DNA of 51,633 bases from Thermus albus (GCF_022760855.1 NZ_JAKTNR010000012.1:1-51633), one strand, 5' to 3'; positions 1 to 8,325 are shown, counted from the first letter of the stretch. Notes: generated by a model not told the origin, from the sequence alone. Numbers and translations: made by a program.

Positions 1-2
1 CG

Positions 3-671
3 GCTACGGTAAAGCGGGAAGGGGATGACTGGTACATCATCTTCGTCTGTGAGACGGAACCTAAGCCTCTACCTGAAAATCAAAAAGCTATCGGGATAGA
101 CCTGGGCACCAACCCCTACTTCCTTGTCACCTCGGAGGGCGAAATGATAGAAGCCCCCCGGTACTTCCAGAAGCCCCAGGCCAAGCTTGCTAATGCCCAA
201 AGAAAGCTTTTCCAAAAGAAAAGGGGTAGCAACCGGTATAAGAAGGCCAGAGAAAGCATCGCCAAGTTACACCGTAAGATTGCTAATCAGCGCAAAGACT
301 TCCACCACAAGCTTGCCAGGAGTCTTGTGAACCGTTATGGAACCATCGTTCACGAAGACCTGAACATCCTCGGACTGGCCCGCTCCTGCACCGCCAAGGG
401 CGTACACGATGCGGGGTGGGCACAGTTTCTCCAAATCCTCGCCTACAAAGCGGCGGAAGCTGGTAGGCGGGTTGTGGGGGTAGACCCCAAACATACTAGC
501 CAGGACTGCCCGGTGTGCGGGCACCGGGAGAGGAAACCCCTTTGGGTCAGGGAGTTCACCTGTCACTCTTGTGGGACTCCTCTTCACCGGGATGTGGCTG
601 CGGCCATCAACATCTTGGCTAAGGCTCGGACGGAGCCTGCGGGGATGGGTACGGCGTGGGCCGTCCCGTGA
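3..671 (+). CDS. tnpB: TnpB, IS200/IS605-type RNA-guided nuclease (5' end cut by window)
   Basis: The reading frame is open from the window edge, so the N-terminal part lies outside. The 222 visible residues hold the RuvC-like nuclease core. The first catalytic Asp is in the GIDLGT motif (codon at 99-101). The Glu is in HEDLNI (354-356). A zinc ribbon follows, CPVC...CHSCG (Cys codons 507, 516, 561, 570). The last Asp is in HRDVAAAINIL (591-593). All three acidic residues and four cysteines are intact, so the visible part is not decayed. TnpB proteins are omega-RNA-guided endonucleases that promote retention of their transposon. No TnpA is visible; it could lie upstream, or the element may be a tnpB-only relic. 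The C-terminus GTAWAVP is typical of the family. Confidence 0.93.
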   Translation, partial: ATVKREGDDWYIIFVCETEPKPLPENQKAIGIDLGTNPYFLVTSEGEMIEAPRYFQKPQAKLANAQRKLFQKKRGSNRYKKARESIAKLHRKIANQRKDFHHKLARSLVNRYGTIVHEDLNILGLARSCTAKGVHDAGWAQFLQILAYKAAEAGRRVVGVDPKHTSQDCPVCGHRERKPLWVREFTCHSCGTPLHRDVAAAINILAKARTEPAGMGTAWAVP

Positions 672-760
672 GAACCGCGGTCACGGGCAAAAGCCCGTAT
701 CAGGCAGCCCCGTTCTACAAGATAGCCTTACGGCTGACCAGAACGGGGAGTCGTCACTCC
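672..760 (+). ncRNA. Possible omega-RNA scaffold / right end of the tnpB element
   Basis: Directly after the tnpB stop the DNA is rich in nested hairpins: ACGGGC/GCCCGT with an AAAA loop (683-698), and a 9-bp stem CCCCGTTCT/AGAACGGGG (708-716 with 740-748) enclosing AGCC/GGCT (724-735). In this transposon family the guide RNA scaffold spans the 3' end of tnpB and the right end. The position and structure fit, but the exact RNA ends and the guide are inferred. The neighbouring glucosidase gene ends at 772, so the element boundary must lie close to 760-771. Confidence 0.4.
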
Positions 761-771
761 GCTAAGGGGCA

Positions 772-2559
772 CTACCAAACCCTCACACCTCGCTCCAAGC
801 TGTACAGGTACACCACCGCCCCCGCATCCCAAGCCTGCGGGCGGCAGGCCACGGGGTAGGGCACCGGAGGGTACCCTTCCTCACGGGGAAAACCGCCCAC
901 CAACTCCGGCAACCTGCCATCCGGTTGGGAAAGGGCCAGCTCCCTCAAGGCCTCTGCTACCCTCCTTCCCTGCTCCAGAAGCCCATGACGGAAAAGGCCC
1001 CCCGCAAACAGGGCCGTGTCGTGAGGCCAGACCGAACCGTTGTGGTAGGAGAGGGGGTTGTAACGGGCCTCCCCCGTTCCCAGGGTGCGCAAGCCCCAGC
1101 CAGACCAGAGCTCCGGGGAAAAGAGGGTCTCCACCAGCTCCGGAACCAAGTCCTGGGCCACCGCCCCAGCCCACAGGAGATGGCCGGCGTTGGAGGTCTT
1201 TACCCGAAGGGGCTCCTTGTTGCGGTCCAGGGCCAGGGCATAAGTGCGGAGGTCTGGGAGCCAAAACCTCTCCTGGATGAGGGCGAAGAGCTCCTGCGCC
1301 CTCCGGCGCCAGCCCTCCGCAAGACCCTCCTCCCCCAGGGCCCGGTACAGCTTGGCCGCTTCCTGGTAGGCGGCGTAGGCGTAGCCCTGTACCTCGCTCA
1401 CCGCCAAAGGTGGCTCGGCGAGCCGCCCGTCCCCATGGCTCATGGAGTCGTGGGAATCCTTCCAAGCCTGCACCGCTAGGCCCGATCCGCTGGGCTGGAA
1501 CTCCAAAAACCCATCCCCATCCAGATCCGCTCGCTGTATCCAGCCAAGGGCCGCCTCCCAGTGGGGGCGGAGGGTCCGCACCAGGCTCAGATCGCCGGTG
1601 AGGTCCAAGTAGCGTCCCAGGAGCACCAGGAAAAGGGGCGTGGCGTCCACGGTCCCGTAGTAACGGGCAAAGGGAAGCCGCCCCGTACGGGAAAGCTCCC
1701 CCAGGCGGACCTCGTGCAGGATCTTCCCCGGTTCCTCCTCCCGCCAAGGGTCCCACGCGGTGCCCTGGCGTCGGGCCAGGTAGCGAAGGACCCCCTTGGC
1801 CACCTCCCTGCCCCAAGGGAGGATCATGAAAGCGGTGAGGAGGCTATCCCGGCCAAAGGGGGCCACGAACCAGGGAATGCCGGCAGCCGGCACCGGCCCT
1901 TCGGGGGTGGCCAACAAAAGGGCCCTCAGGTCCAGCACCGCCTGGCGCCACACCGGGCCCCAAGGCCCCGCCTCCTGGGGAAAGCCCGCCAAAAAGGCCT
2001 CGTAGTCAGGTAGCCTGGCGGGCATTTCCAGGGGACTCTCCAGCCGCACCTCCACGACCAGCTCTCCCCTACCCCTGGGGGGCAGCTGGAGGCGAAACCC
2101 CTCCGGAGGGGGCTCGGGGAGAAAGGCCACCCCCTGCTCCACCCCGTCGGGGGCCCGATAGTGGAGGCCATCCCTCTGGCTGGGCTGGGCGTGCCAGCCA
2201 CGGGCCTGGAACATATCCACAAAGCTCCCCTGGACCTCCCACGCCACCCCCACTTCCAGGGGAAGGGCAGTGAGGTTGCGCCATTCCAGCCTCTCCACCA
2301 CCTTTCCCCGGTGCACCTCCAGGACCCGCCGCAGGTACACCTCCCCATCGGGGCCCTCAAATCGGGCCCAGTCTTGGACCAGTCGGTCCGGCCTCGGGAA
2401 GCGGGTCTGTAGGAGGGTGAGTTCCGGACGGAACCGGAGACGGTAACGGGAGAGGAAGCGGGTATCGTGGCGGTAAAACCCCTCGGCCCCCTCCAGGGCA
2501 AACCCCTCCCCGTTCAGGACCAGGTAGGTGTCATCCTCCTTTAGCGGCACCACGTTCAC
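772..2559 (-). CDS. Amylo-alpha-1,6-glucosidase / glycogen-debranching-type glycoside hydrolase
   Basis: A 595-residue cytoplasmic protein with no signal peptide. The N-terminal third (KEDDTYLVLNGEG, FYRHDTRFLSRY) matches the GDE_N_bis beta-domain. The remainder is an alpha/alpha-barrel of the amylo-alpha-1,6-glucosidase type, with PWFVAPFGRDSLLTAF, RYYGTVDATPLFLVLLGRY, WKDSHDSMSHGDG and YHNGSVWPHDTALFAGG. It probably debranches or trims the oligosaccharide imported by the permeases just upstream. The nominal GTG start overlaps the permease stop (GTGA), but the AAGGAG box lies immediately before it. The GTG at codon 3 (2551-2553), 5 nt from that box, is therefore a better start. The 3' end is only about 100 bp from tnpB, so loss of a few C-terminal residues by insertion cannot be excluded. 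Exact substrate unknown. Confidence 0.88.
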   Translation of the reverse strand: MNVVPLKEDDTYLVLNGEGFALEGAEGFYRHDTRFLSRYRLRFRPELTLLQTRFPRPDRLVQDWARFEGPDGEVYLRRVLEVHRGKVVERLEWRNLTALPLEVGVAWEVQGSFVDMFQARGWHAQPSQRDGLHYRAPDGVEQGVAFLPEPPPEGFRLQLPPRGRGELVVEVRLESPLEMPARLPDYEAFLAGFPQEAGPWGPVWRQAVLDLRALLLATPEGPVPAAGIPWFVAPFGRDSLLTAFMILPWGREVAKGVLRYLARRQGTAWDPWREEEPGKILHEVRLGELSRTGRLPFARYYGTVDATPLFLVLLGRYLDLTGDLSLVRTLRPHWEAALGWIQRADLDGDGFLEFQPSGSGLAVQAWKDSHDSMSHGDGRLAEPPLAVSEVQGYAYAAYQEAAKLYRALGEEGLAEGWRRRAQELFALIQERFWLPDLRTYALALDRNKEPLRVKTSNAGHLLWAGAVAQDLVPELVETLFSPELWSGWGLRTLGTGEARYNPLSYHNGSVWPHDTALFAGGLFRHGLLEQGRRVAEALRELALSQPDGRLPELVGGFPREEGYPPVPYPVACRPQAWDAGAVVYLYSLERGVRVW

Positions 2560-3920
2560 TCCTTCACGGCCCCAAGGCTGGGGCCCTCAACAAAGTAGCG
2601 CTGGAAAAGGGCAAAGAGCACCAAGACCGGGATCATGGAGAGGAACCCCCCGGCCAGGATCAGACCCCAATCCCCCACCTGGCCGTAGGCGTTGCGGAAG
2701 GAGAGAAGGCCTAAGGGGAGGGTGTAGATCTCCCGGGGACTGGTCAGGACCACCAGGGGCCAGAAGAACTCGTTCCAGGTGCCCTGAAAGGTGAGAATGG
2801 CCAAAGCCCCCAAGGCGGGAGTGGACATGGGCAGGACGATGCGGAAGAGAATCCCTAGAGGGGTGGCCCCATCGATGAGGGCCGCCTCCTCCACCTCCCG
2901 GGGGATGGACTCAAAGAACTGCTTCATGAGGAAGACCGCCCCCGCACCTACTAGGCCTGATAGGACAAGGCCGGTGTAGGTGTTGAGGAGGGTTTCCACC
3001 CCAAAAAGGCGGGACAAGCCGAAGATACCGTCCTTAAGAACGAGGTAGTTGGAGATGAAGGTGACCTGGGCCGGCACCATCATGGAAAAGAGCATAAAAA
3101 GAAAAAGGGCGTGCTTTCCAGGGAAGCGCATCCGCGCCAGGGCGTACCCCGCCATGGAAGCGAAGATAAGGGTAGTGAGCACCTTCAGGGCCGCCAGGAA
3201 GAAGGAATTCAGGGTCCAGCGCAAAAAGAGGCTCTCCCCCGTTTCCAGGCTCCGGGTTTCCCGGAAGGCCCTCAGGTAGTTGTGAAAAACGTAGCCCAAA
3301 AGCCCGGGGACCACGTTGTCCCAGCTGGCCACCCTTCCCCGTCGCTCCAACCTGGTGGGATCCAGGCTGGCGCCCACCAGGACAACCCCCCGGGGAACCT
3401 CCAGGTCCAGGGGCACCCGCTCCAACACAGGCCCCTCTCCCGGGTAGAACAGGCGCAAGCGGTAACGGTAGACCATACCCTCCCGATCCCCCAACTGGGC
3501 TGGCCGGGCCTCTACCCGCACGGGCCCCTCCAGGCGCACGTGGTCTGCGGCGTACGGGGTTTCAAACACCGCCCCCATGCCCGCTCCCGGCTTCCTGCGC
3601 GAGATCTGGGCCAAAAGGGTGGGTTCTTGGCCCTCCGGGCTGAAGTAGGCCACCTCCAGGACCACCTCCCGCCCCGGAACCATGCCCCCTAGCCAAGGAT
3701 TCCCCCCGCCCTCGAGGCCCAGGCGCCACGCCGCCACCCAGTTTTTGGGGCTCACCTGGGCAAACCGGAAGGAGAAGGGCCACTCCAGGGGATTGGCCTT
3801 AAGGCTGGCCAGAAACCCCATGGCAAAGGGCCCCACGAAGAAGACCCCGAAGGCCAGTAAAAGGCCGTAGGCCCAGGCCAAGCGGACCCAGAGGCGCCGG
3901 GCCTTTTCCATCAGGACCAC
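2556..3920 (-). CDS. Sugar ABC transporter permease, MalG-like, with a large insertion
   Basis: Inner-membrane permease of the carbohydrate-uptake (CUT1) family, 454 residues against the usual 270-300. TM1 is at about residues 12-38, and the core from residue 232 on (LRWTLNSFFLAALKVL onwards) is canonical, with the EAA coupling motif EEAALIDGATPLGILFRI at about 343-361. Between them, about residues 65-210, sits an extra soluble segment of roughly 140 residues rich in beta-type sequence. It should face the outside, because it follows TM1. Its ATG start lies inside the 3' end of the partner permease gene (10-bp overlap), indicating translational coupling. No ATPase gene follows, so a shared MalK-type ATPase from elsewhere is likely needed. 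Confidence 0.9.
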   Translation of the reverse strand: MVLMEKARRLWVRLAWAYGLLLAFGVFFVGPFAMGFLASLKANPLEWPFSFRFAQVSPKNWVAAWRLGLEGGGNPWLGGMVPGREVVLEVAYFSPEGQEPTLLAQISRRKPGAGMGAVFETPYAADHVRLEGPVRVEARPAQLGDREGMVYRYRLRLFYPGEGPVLERVPLDLEVPRGVVLVGASLDPTRLERRGRVASWDNVVPGLLGYVFHNYLRAFRETRSLETGESLFLRWTLNSFFLAALKVLTTLIFASMAGYALARMRFPGKHALFLFMLFSMMVPAQVTFISNYLVLKDGIFGLSRLFGVETLLNTYTGLVLSGLVGAGAVFLMKQFFESIPREVEEAALIDGATPLGILFRIVLPMSTPALGALAILTFQGTWNEFFWPLVVLTSPREIYTLPLGLLSFRNAYGQVGDWGLILAGGFLSMIPVLVLFALFQRYFVEGPSLGAVKE

Positions 3921-5014
3921 CCCCTCTCCCCTACCCCGAAGCGCCGTTGCAGGAGGACCACGGCCAAGGTCAGGCCCGCCAGCACCAAGGCGGCTGCTGA
4001 GGCCAGGCCCACTCTTGGGGAGGCCCCCGGGGGGAAGACGTTCCCGTACACGTAGTAGGCCAGGGTGATGGTGCTCTCTAGAGGAGCCCCCCCAGCCCCG
4101 CCCACGAAGAGGACCTGGTCAAAGAGTTGTAGGGTTCCGATTAGGCCCAGGGTTACCACCAAAAAGAGCACCGGTCGTAGGAGGGGCAGGGTGATCCGGG
4201 TCAGGACCACCCAAGGGCTGGCCCCATCCAGGGCCGCCGCCTCGTAAAGGGTCTTGGGGATGCCTTTGAGCCCAGCCAACAAGATGACCATGAAGGTGGG
4301 GATGGTGGTGTAGGTGTTCATCAGGATGATGGCCCAAAGGGGATAGGGAAGCCCCAGAAAGGTGGTGCGGGTGGTGAGCCAAGGGATGTCCACCCTGACC
4401 TCCCAAGGCCTCACCCACCCTACCTGGACCAGGACGTAAACCCCCAGGAGGGCCAGAGCCAGGGACACCCAGGCTAGACCCGGGTCCAGTAGGGGAAGGG
4501 CCCTGCCCCTTCGTCGCCACCAGGCCACCCCCAGCCCCTGAACCAGGGCAAAAAGCACGAAACCCAACGCCAAAAAGGGCAGAGAACCCAAAAGGAATGA
4601 GAGGCCTTGGTTCACCACCCCGGTGCGCTGAAAGAGCCAAAGGAGGAGGAGGCTCGCCGCCGCGGTGGAAACCACCGAGGGCAGGTAGTAGAGGGTGCGG
4701 AAAAAGGTGACGCCCCGCAAGGGTCGGTTCAAGGCCAGGGCCAGGAGAAGGGCCAGGAGGGTCTGCAAGGTGGTCACGATCAGGCTGTAGGCCAAGGAGT
4801 GCTTTAGGGCCGTGAGGAAGAGGGGATCTTGTACCAAGCGCAGGTAATTGGCAAGGCCCACCCACCTAGGGGGGTCGAAGAGGTTGTAGTCGGTGAAGCT
4901 AAAGACCATGGCCCGGAGGAAGGCGTAGAGGAAAAAGACGCCGAGGGTGAAGAGAAAGGGTAAAAGGAGGAGAAGGGCGTAGAGGGCCTCAAGGGACGAG
5001 GCTTTTAGGCGCAT
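3911..5014 (-). CDS. Sugar ABC transporter permease, MalF-like
   Basis: A 367-residue inner-membrane permease, the partner of the MalG-like protein downstream. The N-terminus has TM1 at about 12-40 and then VFSFTDYNLFDPPRWVGLANY, typical of MalF/UgpA-type proteins. The EAA loop is YEAAALDGASPWVVLTRITLP at about 257-277. Residues about 143-200 contain an extra hydrophobic stretch with a basic loop (WWRRRGR), suggesting two additional helices or an enlarged loop relative to the usual 290-320-residue permease. The ATG at 5012-5014 is preceded by CAGGAG with 7-nt spacing. The binding-protein gene ends 60 bp upstream, separated by a hairpin. Confidence 0.9.
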   Translation of the reverse strand: MRLKASSLEALYALLLLLPFLFTLGVFFLYAFLRAMVFSFTDYNLFDPPRWVGLANYLRLVQDPLFLTALKHSLAYSLIVTTLQTLLALLLALALNRPLRGVTFFRTLYYLPSVVSTAAASLLLLWLFQRTGVVNQGLSFLLGSLPFLALGFVLFALVQGLGVAWWRRRGRALPLLDPGLAWVSLALALLGVYVLVQVGWVRPWEVRVDIPWLTTRTTFLGLPYPLWAIILMNTYTTIPTFMVILLAGLKGIPKTLYEAAALDGASPWVVLTRITLPLLRPVLFLVVTLGLIGTLQLFDQVLFVGGAGGAPLESTITLAYYVYGNVFPPGASPRVGLASAAALVLAGLTLAVVLLQRRFGVGERGWS

Positions 5015-5039
5015 AGGCCATCTCCTGGAGAAAGGTATT

Positions 5040-5063
5040 GGGGGGCGGCAGGCGCCACCCCCC
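5040..5063 (-). terminator. Intercistronic hairpin after the sugar-binding-protein gene
   Basis: On the minus strand a GC-rich stem (GGGGGGTGGC with GCCGCCCCCC, 10 pairs including one T-G, GCCT loop) follows the binding-protein stop by 11 bp. There is no T-run. It is more likely to limit readthrough or protect upstream mRNA than to be a full terminator. Confidence 0.6.
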
Positions 5064-5074
5064 AGGGCCCCAGG

Positions 5075-6307
5075 CTACCTCCTACCCGTGAGCCGGTCCA
5101 GGGCCGCCTGGGCCTCCCTTAGCGCCTGGTCCACACTCTTCTGACCGGTGATCACCGCCGCTAAGGCTTCGTTGATGGGCCGCATCCAGTCGCCTCCAAG
5201 CCCGCGGAAGCTAAATGGATAGACGTTGCCCCCTTGGGCCGTGGAGCCCAGGAAGACCACCCGGTTCAGCTCCGCCTCCTTGGTGGGCCTCTGGAAATAG
5301 GGGTTCTGCGCTAGGGCCTTGCGGCTGGGGATAGCCAGCCCCCGTTCCAAAACCCACTGCTGGGCCTGGGGCGAGGTTAGGGCCTTAAGGACTCTGGCAG
5401 CGGCCTCCTTGTTCTTGCTGGCGGCGTTTAGGCTCCAGGATACCGTGAACACAAAGTTGCCGCGCCTTTTGGTCATGGGGTCCAAGGGCAGGAAGGTGGT
5501 GCCGTAGCGCAGGTTGGGGGCTTTATCCCGGAGGAAACCGGCAATCCAGGCTCCCTCGATGGCCACCGCCGCCTTCTCCCCACCAAAGCACCCACCCGTC
5601 CAGCCCTCCCCTAGATCTTGGGCGAACCGGGCCGCTCCCCGACGCACCAACCCGGTGTACCACTCAAAAGCCCGGCGGAAGTTTTGGTCCAAGACCGTAT
5701 GCCCCTGGGCGTCAAAGGGCTTCCATCCGGTCGCAAAGGCGAAGGCCCCGAAACGGGCGAAGTCCGCCACCAGGCAAAGCCCCGCCACGTCCTTGAGCCT
5801 GGTCTGCACTTGGCGCAGCTTGCCTTCCAAGGAATCCCAGGTGTCCTGCTGGTGGGGATAGGGCACCTGGGCCTCGTCAAAGAGGTCCTTGTTGTAGATG
5901 AGGGCCAGGGTGTTAAAGTCCTTGGGTATCCCGTAAAGCCGGCCCCTGTACGTAAAGGCCTGGACCAGGTTGGGCAAAAAGGCTTGGACCTCTTCTCGGC
6001 TGAAGTAGGCGTCCAGGGGCGCCACGCGCCCTGTGGCAAAGAGGCTTTCCGCCCAGAAGATGTCCACATAGAAGAGATCGGGAGCCGTGCCTGCCGAAAG
6101 GGCGTTAAAAAGCCACTGGGTGTAATCTCCCTCAATGGGTTCGTAAACCACCCGGATGTTCTCCCGGTCCAGCTGGCGCTGGACCACCTCCTTTAAGAGA
6201 CCGGACACCACCGCTGTATCCGGGCCGCCCCAGCCGGATATCCGCACCTGGGTCTGGGCCATCGCCAAACCCAGCGCGGTTAGGGCCAACAGCAACCAGC
6301 GTTTCAT
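5075..6307 (-). CDS. Extracellular sugar-binding protein of the ABC transporter, MalE-like
   Basis: A 410-residue solute-binding protein of family 1. It starts with a classical signal peptide, MKRWLLLALTALGLAMAQ, with likely cleavage after the AMA or AQ region; there is no lipobox cysteine. The mature part shows the family pattern: YTQWLFNALSAGTAPDLFYVDIFW, FTYRGRLYGIPKDFNTLALIYN and AVAIEGAWIAGFL. It captures the sugar outside and delivers it to the two permeases. The start ATG is preceded by AAGGAGG and 6 nt, a near-perfect ribosome site that fits high expression. It is second in the lacI-led operon. The sugar is unknown; the debranching-type hydrolase at the operon end points to a branched or alpha-glucan-derived oligosaccharide. 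Confidence 0.92.
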   Translation of the reverse strand: MKRWLLLALTALGLAMAQTQVRISGWGGPDTAVVSGLLKEVVQRQLDRENIRVVYEPIEGDYTQWLFNALSAGTAPDLFYVDIFWAESLFATGRVAPLDAYFSREEVQAFLPNLVQAFTYRGRLYGIPKDFNTLALIYNKDLFDEAQVPYPHQQDTWDSLEGKLRQVQTRLKDVAGLCLVADFARFGAFAFATGWKPFDAQGHTVLDQNFRRAFEWYTGLVRRGAARFAQDLGEGWTGGCFGGEKAAVAIEGAWIAGFLRDKAPNLRYGTTFLPLDPMTKRRGNFVFTVSWSLNAASKNKEAAARVLKALTSPQAQQWVLERGLAIPSRKALAQNPYFQRPTKEAELNRVVFLGSTAQGGNVYPFSFRGLGGDWMRPINEALAAVITGQKSVDQALREAQAALDRLTGRR

Positions 6308-6369
6308 GTTGTTCCTCCTTTCTTCTTTCAGCAGCCTCCTACGCCGAAAGCCTCCATGTTTTTCCCTTC

Positions 6370-7347
6370 TTATCCCACCTCCCTCCTTGCCGTGGAACCC
6401 CGGGGCACCAGCCAGACCGGCAGGCGCTTTCCGTAGGGTTCTTTCCCCTCCATGGCCTCCTTAAGGAGGGCCACCGCTTCCCGGGCCAAGATGGGGATGT
6501 CCTGGTGAACAGTGGTAAGGCCCTCTCCCACCTCAGGAAGATCGTCAAAGCCCACCACGCTCACTTGGGCGGGAACCCCAAGACCCAGGTCCTCCAAGGC
6601 CGCCCACGCTCCCTGGGCCATCTCGTCGGATGCGGCGAAAACCGCGGTAAACCGAACCCCCCGCTCCCAAGCCTGCCTAACAGCCCGGTAGGCGGCCAAG
6701 GCCTGAAACTTGCCGTCCAGGACCAGATCGGGACGGAAGGGAATGCCCGCTTCCCCAAGGGCCTTCCTGTAACCCTGAAGGCGCTCCCGACCCGCCTGGT
6801 GGTGCAGGTAGCCGGTGACATGGGCGATCGCTCGGTGCCCGAGCTCGAGGAGGTGCCGGGTGGCCTGGTAGGCACCCCCCACGTCGTCGGGGGCCACCCA
6901 GAAGACCCCCTCCTGCACCCCGATGAGCACGAAGGGCACCCCTTGTTGACGCAGAGCCTCTAGCCGGGGATCGTGGTCATGGGCTCCCAAAAGGATGTAG
7001 CCCCGGGCCTGGCCCAAAGGCAGCCCCCGTGAATCCCCCGGAACCTCAGCAACCCTAAGGCCCAGACGCCATAACTCCTCCCCCAGGGCCTCCAAGAGGA
7101 GGCTGAAGTAAGGGGTATACCGGGGTACCCCGGGAGGCACCAGGAGGCCTACCAAGGTGCTTTGTCCCACAAGTTCCCGGGCCGCCAGGTTGGGGACGAA
7201 GTTATGGGCCCGGGCCAGCTCCAAAATACGGGCCCGGGTTTCGGCCCTCACCCCGGGACGGTCGTTTAGGGCCCGGCTTACCGTACCAACGGAAACGTTT
7301 GCAAGCCTGGCTAACTCCTTAATGGTGAGCTTCCTATCTCGCATCAT
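6370..7347 (-). CDS. LacI-family transcriptional regulator
   Basis: A 325-residue repressor. The N-terminal helix-turn-helix is TIKELARLANVSVGTVSRAL, followed by the hinge-helix region NFVPNLAARELV. The rest is a periplasmic-binding-protein-like effector domain (STLVGLLVPPG, YILLGAHDHDPR, FTAVFAASDEMAQGAWAAL, VSVVGFDDLPEVGEGLTTVHQ). It is the first gene of the operon, 62 bp before the sugar-binding protein. A perfect palindrome lies right at its start codon, so it very probably represses itself and the transporter until a sugar ligand binds. Two adjacent ATG codons (7345 and 7342) can serve as start. Downstream genes on the same strand have no separate operator-like site. Confidence 0.93.
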   Translation of the reverse strand: MMRDRKLTIKELARLANVSVGTVSRALNDRPGVRAETRARILELARAHNFVPNLAARELVGQSTLVGLLVPPGVPRYTPYFSLLLEALGEELWRLGLRVAEVPGDSRGLPLGQARGYILLGAHDHDPRLEALRQQGVPFVLIGVQEGVFWVAPDDVGGAYQATRHLLELGHRAIAHVTGYLHHQAGRERLQGYRKALGEAGIPFRPDLVLDGKFQALAAYRAVRQAWERGVRFTAVFAASDEMAQGAWAALEDLGLGVPAQVSVVGFDDLPEVGEGLTTVHQDIPILAREAVALLKEAMEGKEPYGKRLPVWLVPRGSTARREVG

Positions 7348-7361
7348 CGTAAACGTTTACG
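7348..7361. promoter_or_regulatory. LacI-type operator palindrome
   Basis: CGTAAACGTTTACG is a perfect 14-bp palindrome with the central CG typical of LacI/GalR operators. It begins 1 bp upstream of the lacI start codon and 9 bp downstream of the -10 box, so it covers roughly the transcription start. Confidence 0.85.
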
Positions 7362-7370
7362 GCTAACCTG

Positions 7371-7399
7371 AGCTTAGCACCCACCTTCCTTCCCGTCAA
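7371..7399 (-). promoter_or_regulatory. Promoter of the lacI-sugar transporter operon
   Basis: On the minus strand, -35 TTGACG (7394-7399), a 17-bp spacer and -10 TAAGCT (7371-7376). The operator lies 9 bp further downstream. The tRNA-Ile promoter near the window end has the identical hexamers and spacing. Confidence 0.8.
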
Positions 7400-7458
7400 G
7401 GGCTAAGTGGCCAGGGCCCACATTGACTTTTTGGCCCTTTAGAGAAAAGGGGGGTGTG

Positions 7459-7525
7459 GGGGGCTATAATCCCCCGGTTTTCAAACCGGGGATACATGGA
7501 CCCCCCACGTGCCCCGCATGGGCAC
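7459..7525. other. Hairpin cluster in the 195-bp gap between the lacI promoter and the IS element
   Basis: Three stems lie close together: GGGGG/CCCCC around a TATAAT sequence (7459-7475), CCCCGGTTT/AAACCGGGG (7472-7491) and GTGCCC/GGGCAC (7509-7525). The first two share bases and cannot form together. Before the IS insertion this DNA was the upstream region of rraA, so it may be an old leader or terminator. No ORF is apparent here. Confidence 0.5.
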
Positions 7526-7556
7526 ATGGCACATTTTGTCGTAGGTTTGCTATGAT

Positions 7557-7574
7557 AACCCAAGTTGCCACCTA
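7557..7574. repeat. Left terminal inverted repeat of the IS982-family element
   Basis: AACCCAAGTTGCCACCTA. It matches the reverse complement of the right end at 17 of 18 positions. Confidence 0.88.
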
Positions 7575-7896
7575 GGCAATCTTATTTGCGATGAGTCGGA
7601 TGTTGTGGGCCAGGACGAAGGTGAGTACCTTCAGGACGAAACCTTCTGCCGTAACCGCATGGATGCGCCTAGGGAAGAGGTGATGGAGCATGCTCCCCAC
7701 CGTCTCCACCACCCTCCGCCCCAGGATGGCCAGGCACTGCAGATGGGGTACATACCGCCGGCTACGGACCTGGCGGATGGGCATGGGCACGAGGCCTTGG
7801 GCCTCCTTGAGCAGGTCCTCGTAAAGGGAGCTGGTGTACCCCCGGTCCATGTAGAGTTCCTTTCCCTCATGGATGTCCAGGGGCAGGAGCAAGAAG

Positions 7897-7924
7897 GTGG
7901 TTCATTTGGGGTAGGGGCCCCAAA
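7897..7924. repeat. Short palindromic repeat, copy 3 (28 bp), at the transposase frame break
   Basis: The same sequence as the tandem pair at 8326-8385 but lacking a GC dinucleotide in the loop and with one substitution near the end. The stem is TTTGGGG/CCCCAAA. Confidence 0.85.
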
Positions 7925-8325
7925 GAGGTCAGGTCATGGAAACTCCCTGGGCTCAGGTTCACCTCGCAGATAAATCGCCCATCATCCACCAAGAGGTGAA
8001 GCTTGTAGCCGTGAAAGAAGGTTCTTTTGCTGGGGATATAGCCCCGGTAGACCCCATCCGGGGCCAGGCGAGACCTTGGAGCGCGGATGTTCTCACAGAC
8101 GGGGATGGGAAAGGTATCCAGGGCATAGCTTTGGGCGGTGTGGAGCTTCTGCCAGGCCCGGGATAGCAGGTGCAGGAGAGGGAGAAGATAGGGCTTTGCC
8201 CGGTGTAGGCGACGGTTGAAGCGACTGGGTGAGGGGACGTGGCTGAAAAGGTGGAGCTCCTTGGCCAAGGCTAGGGCCTTGGCGTGCTTGCCGCCAAGTT
8301 CCAAGGAGGCCAGGATGGCCAGGGT

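Noticed and set aside
267-587. Open frame opposite tnpB
   Set aside because: No recognisable protein features; overlaps the conserved nuclease core.
881-1816. Long open frame on the minus strand in a second frame of the glucosidase gene
   Set aside because: Gly/Pro-rich sequence typical of shifted frames in GC-rich DNA. The other frame has full glycoside hydrolase motifs.
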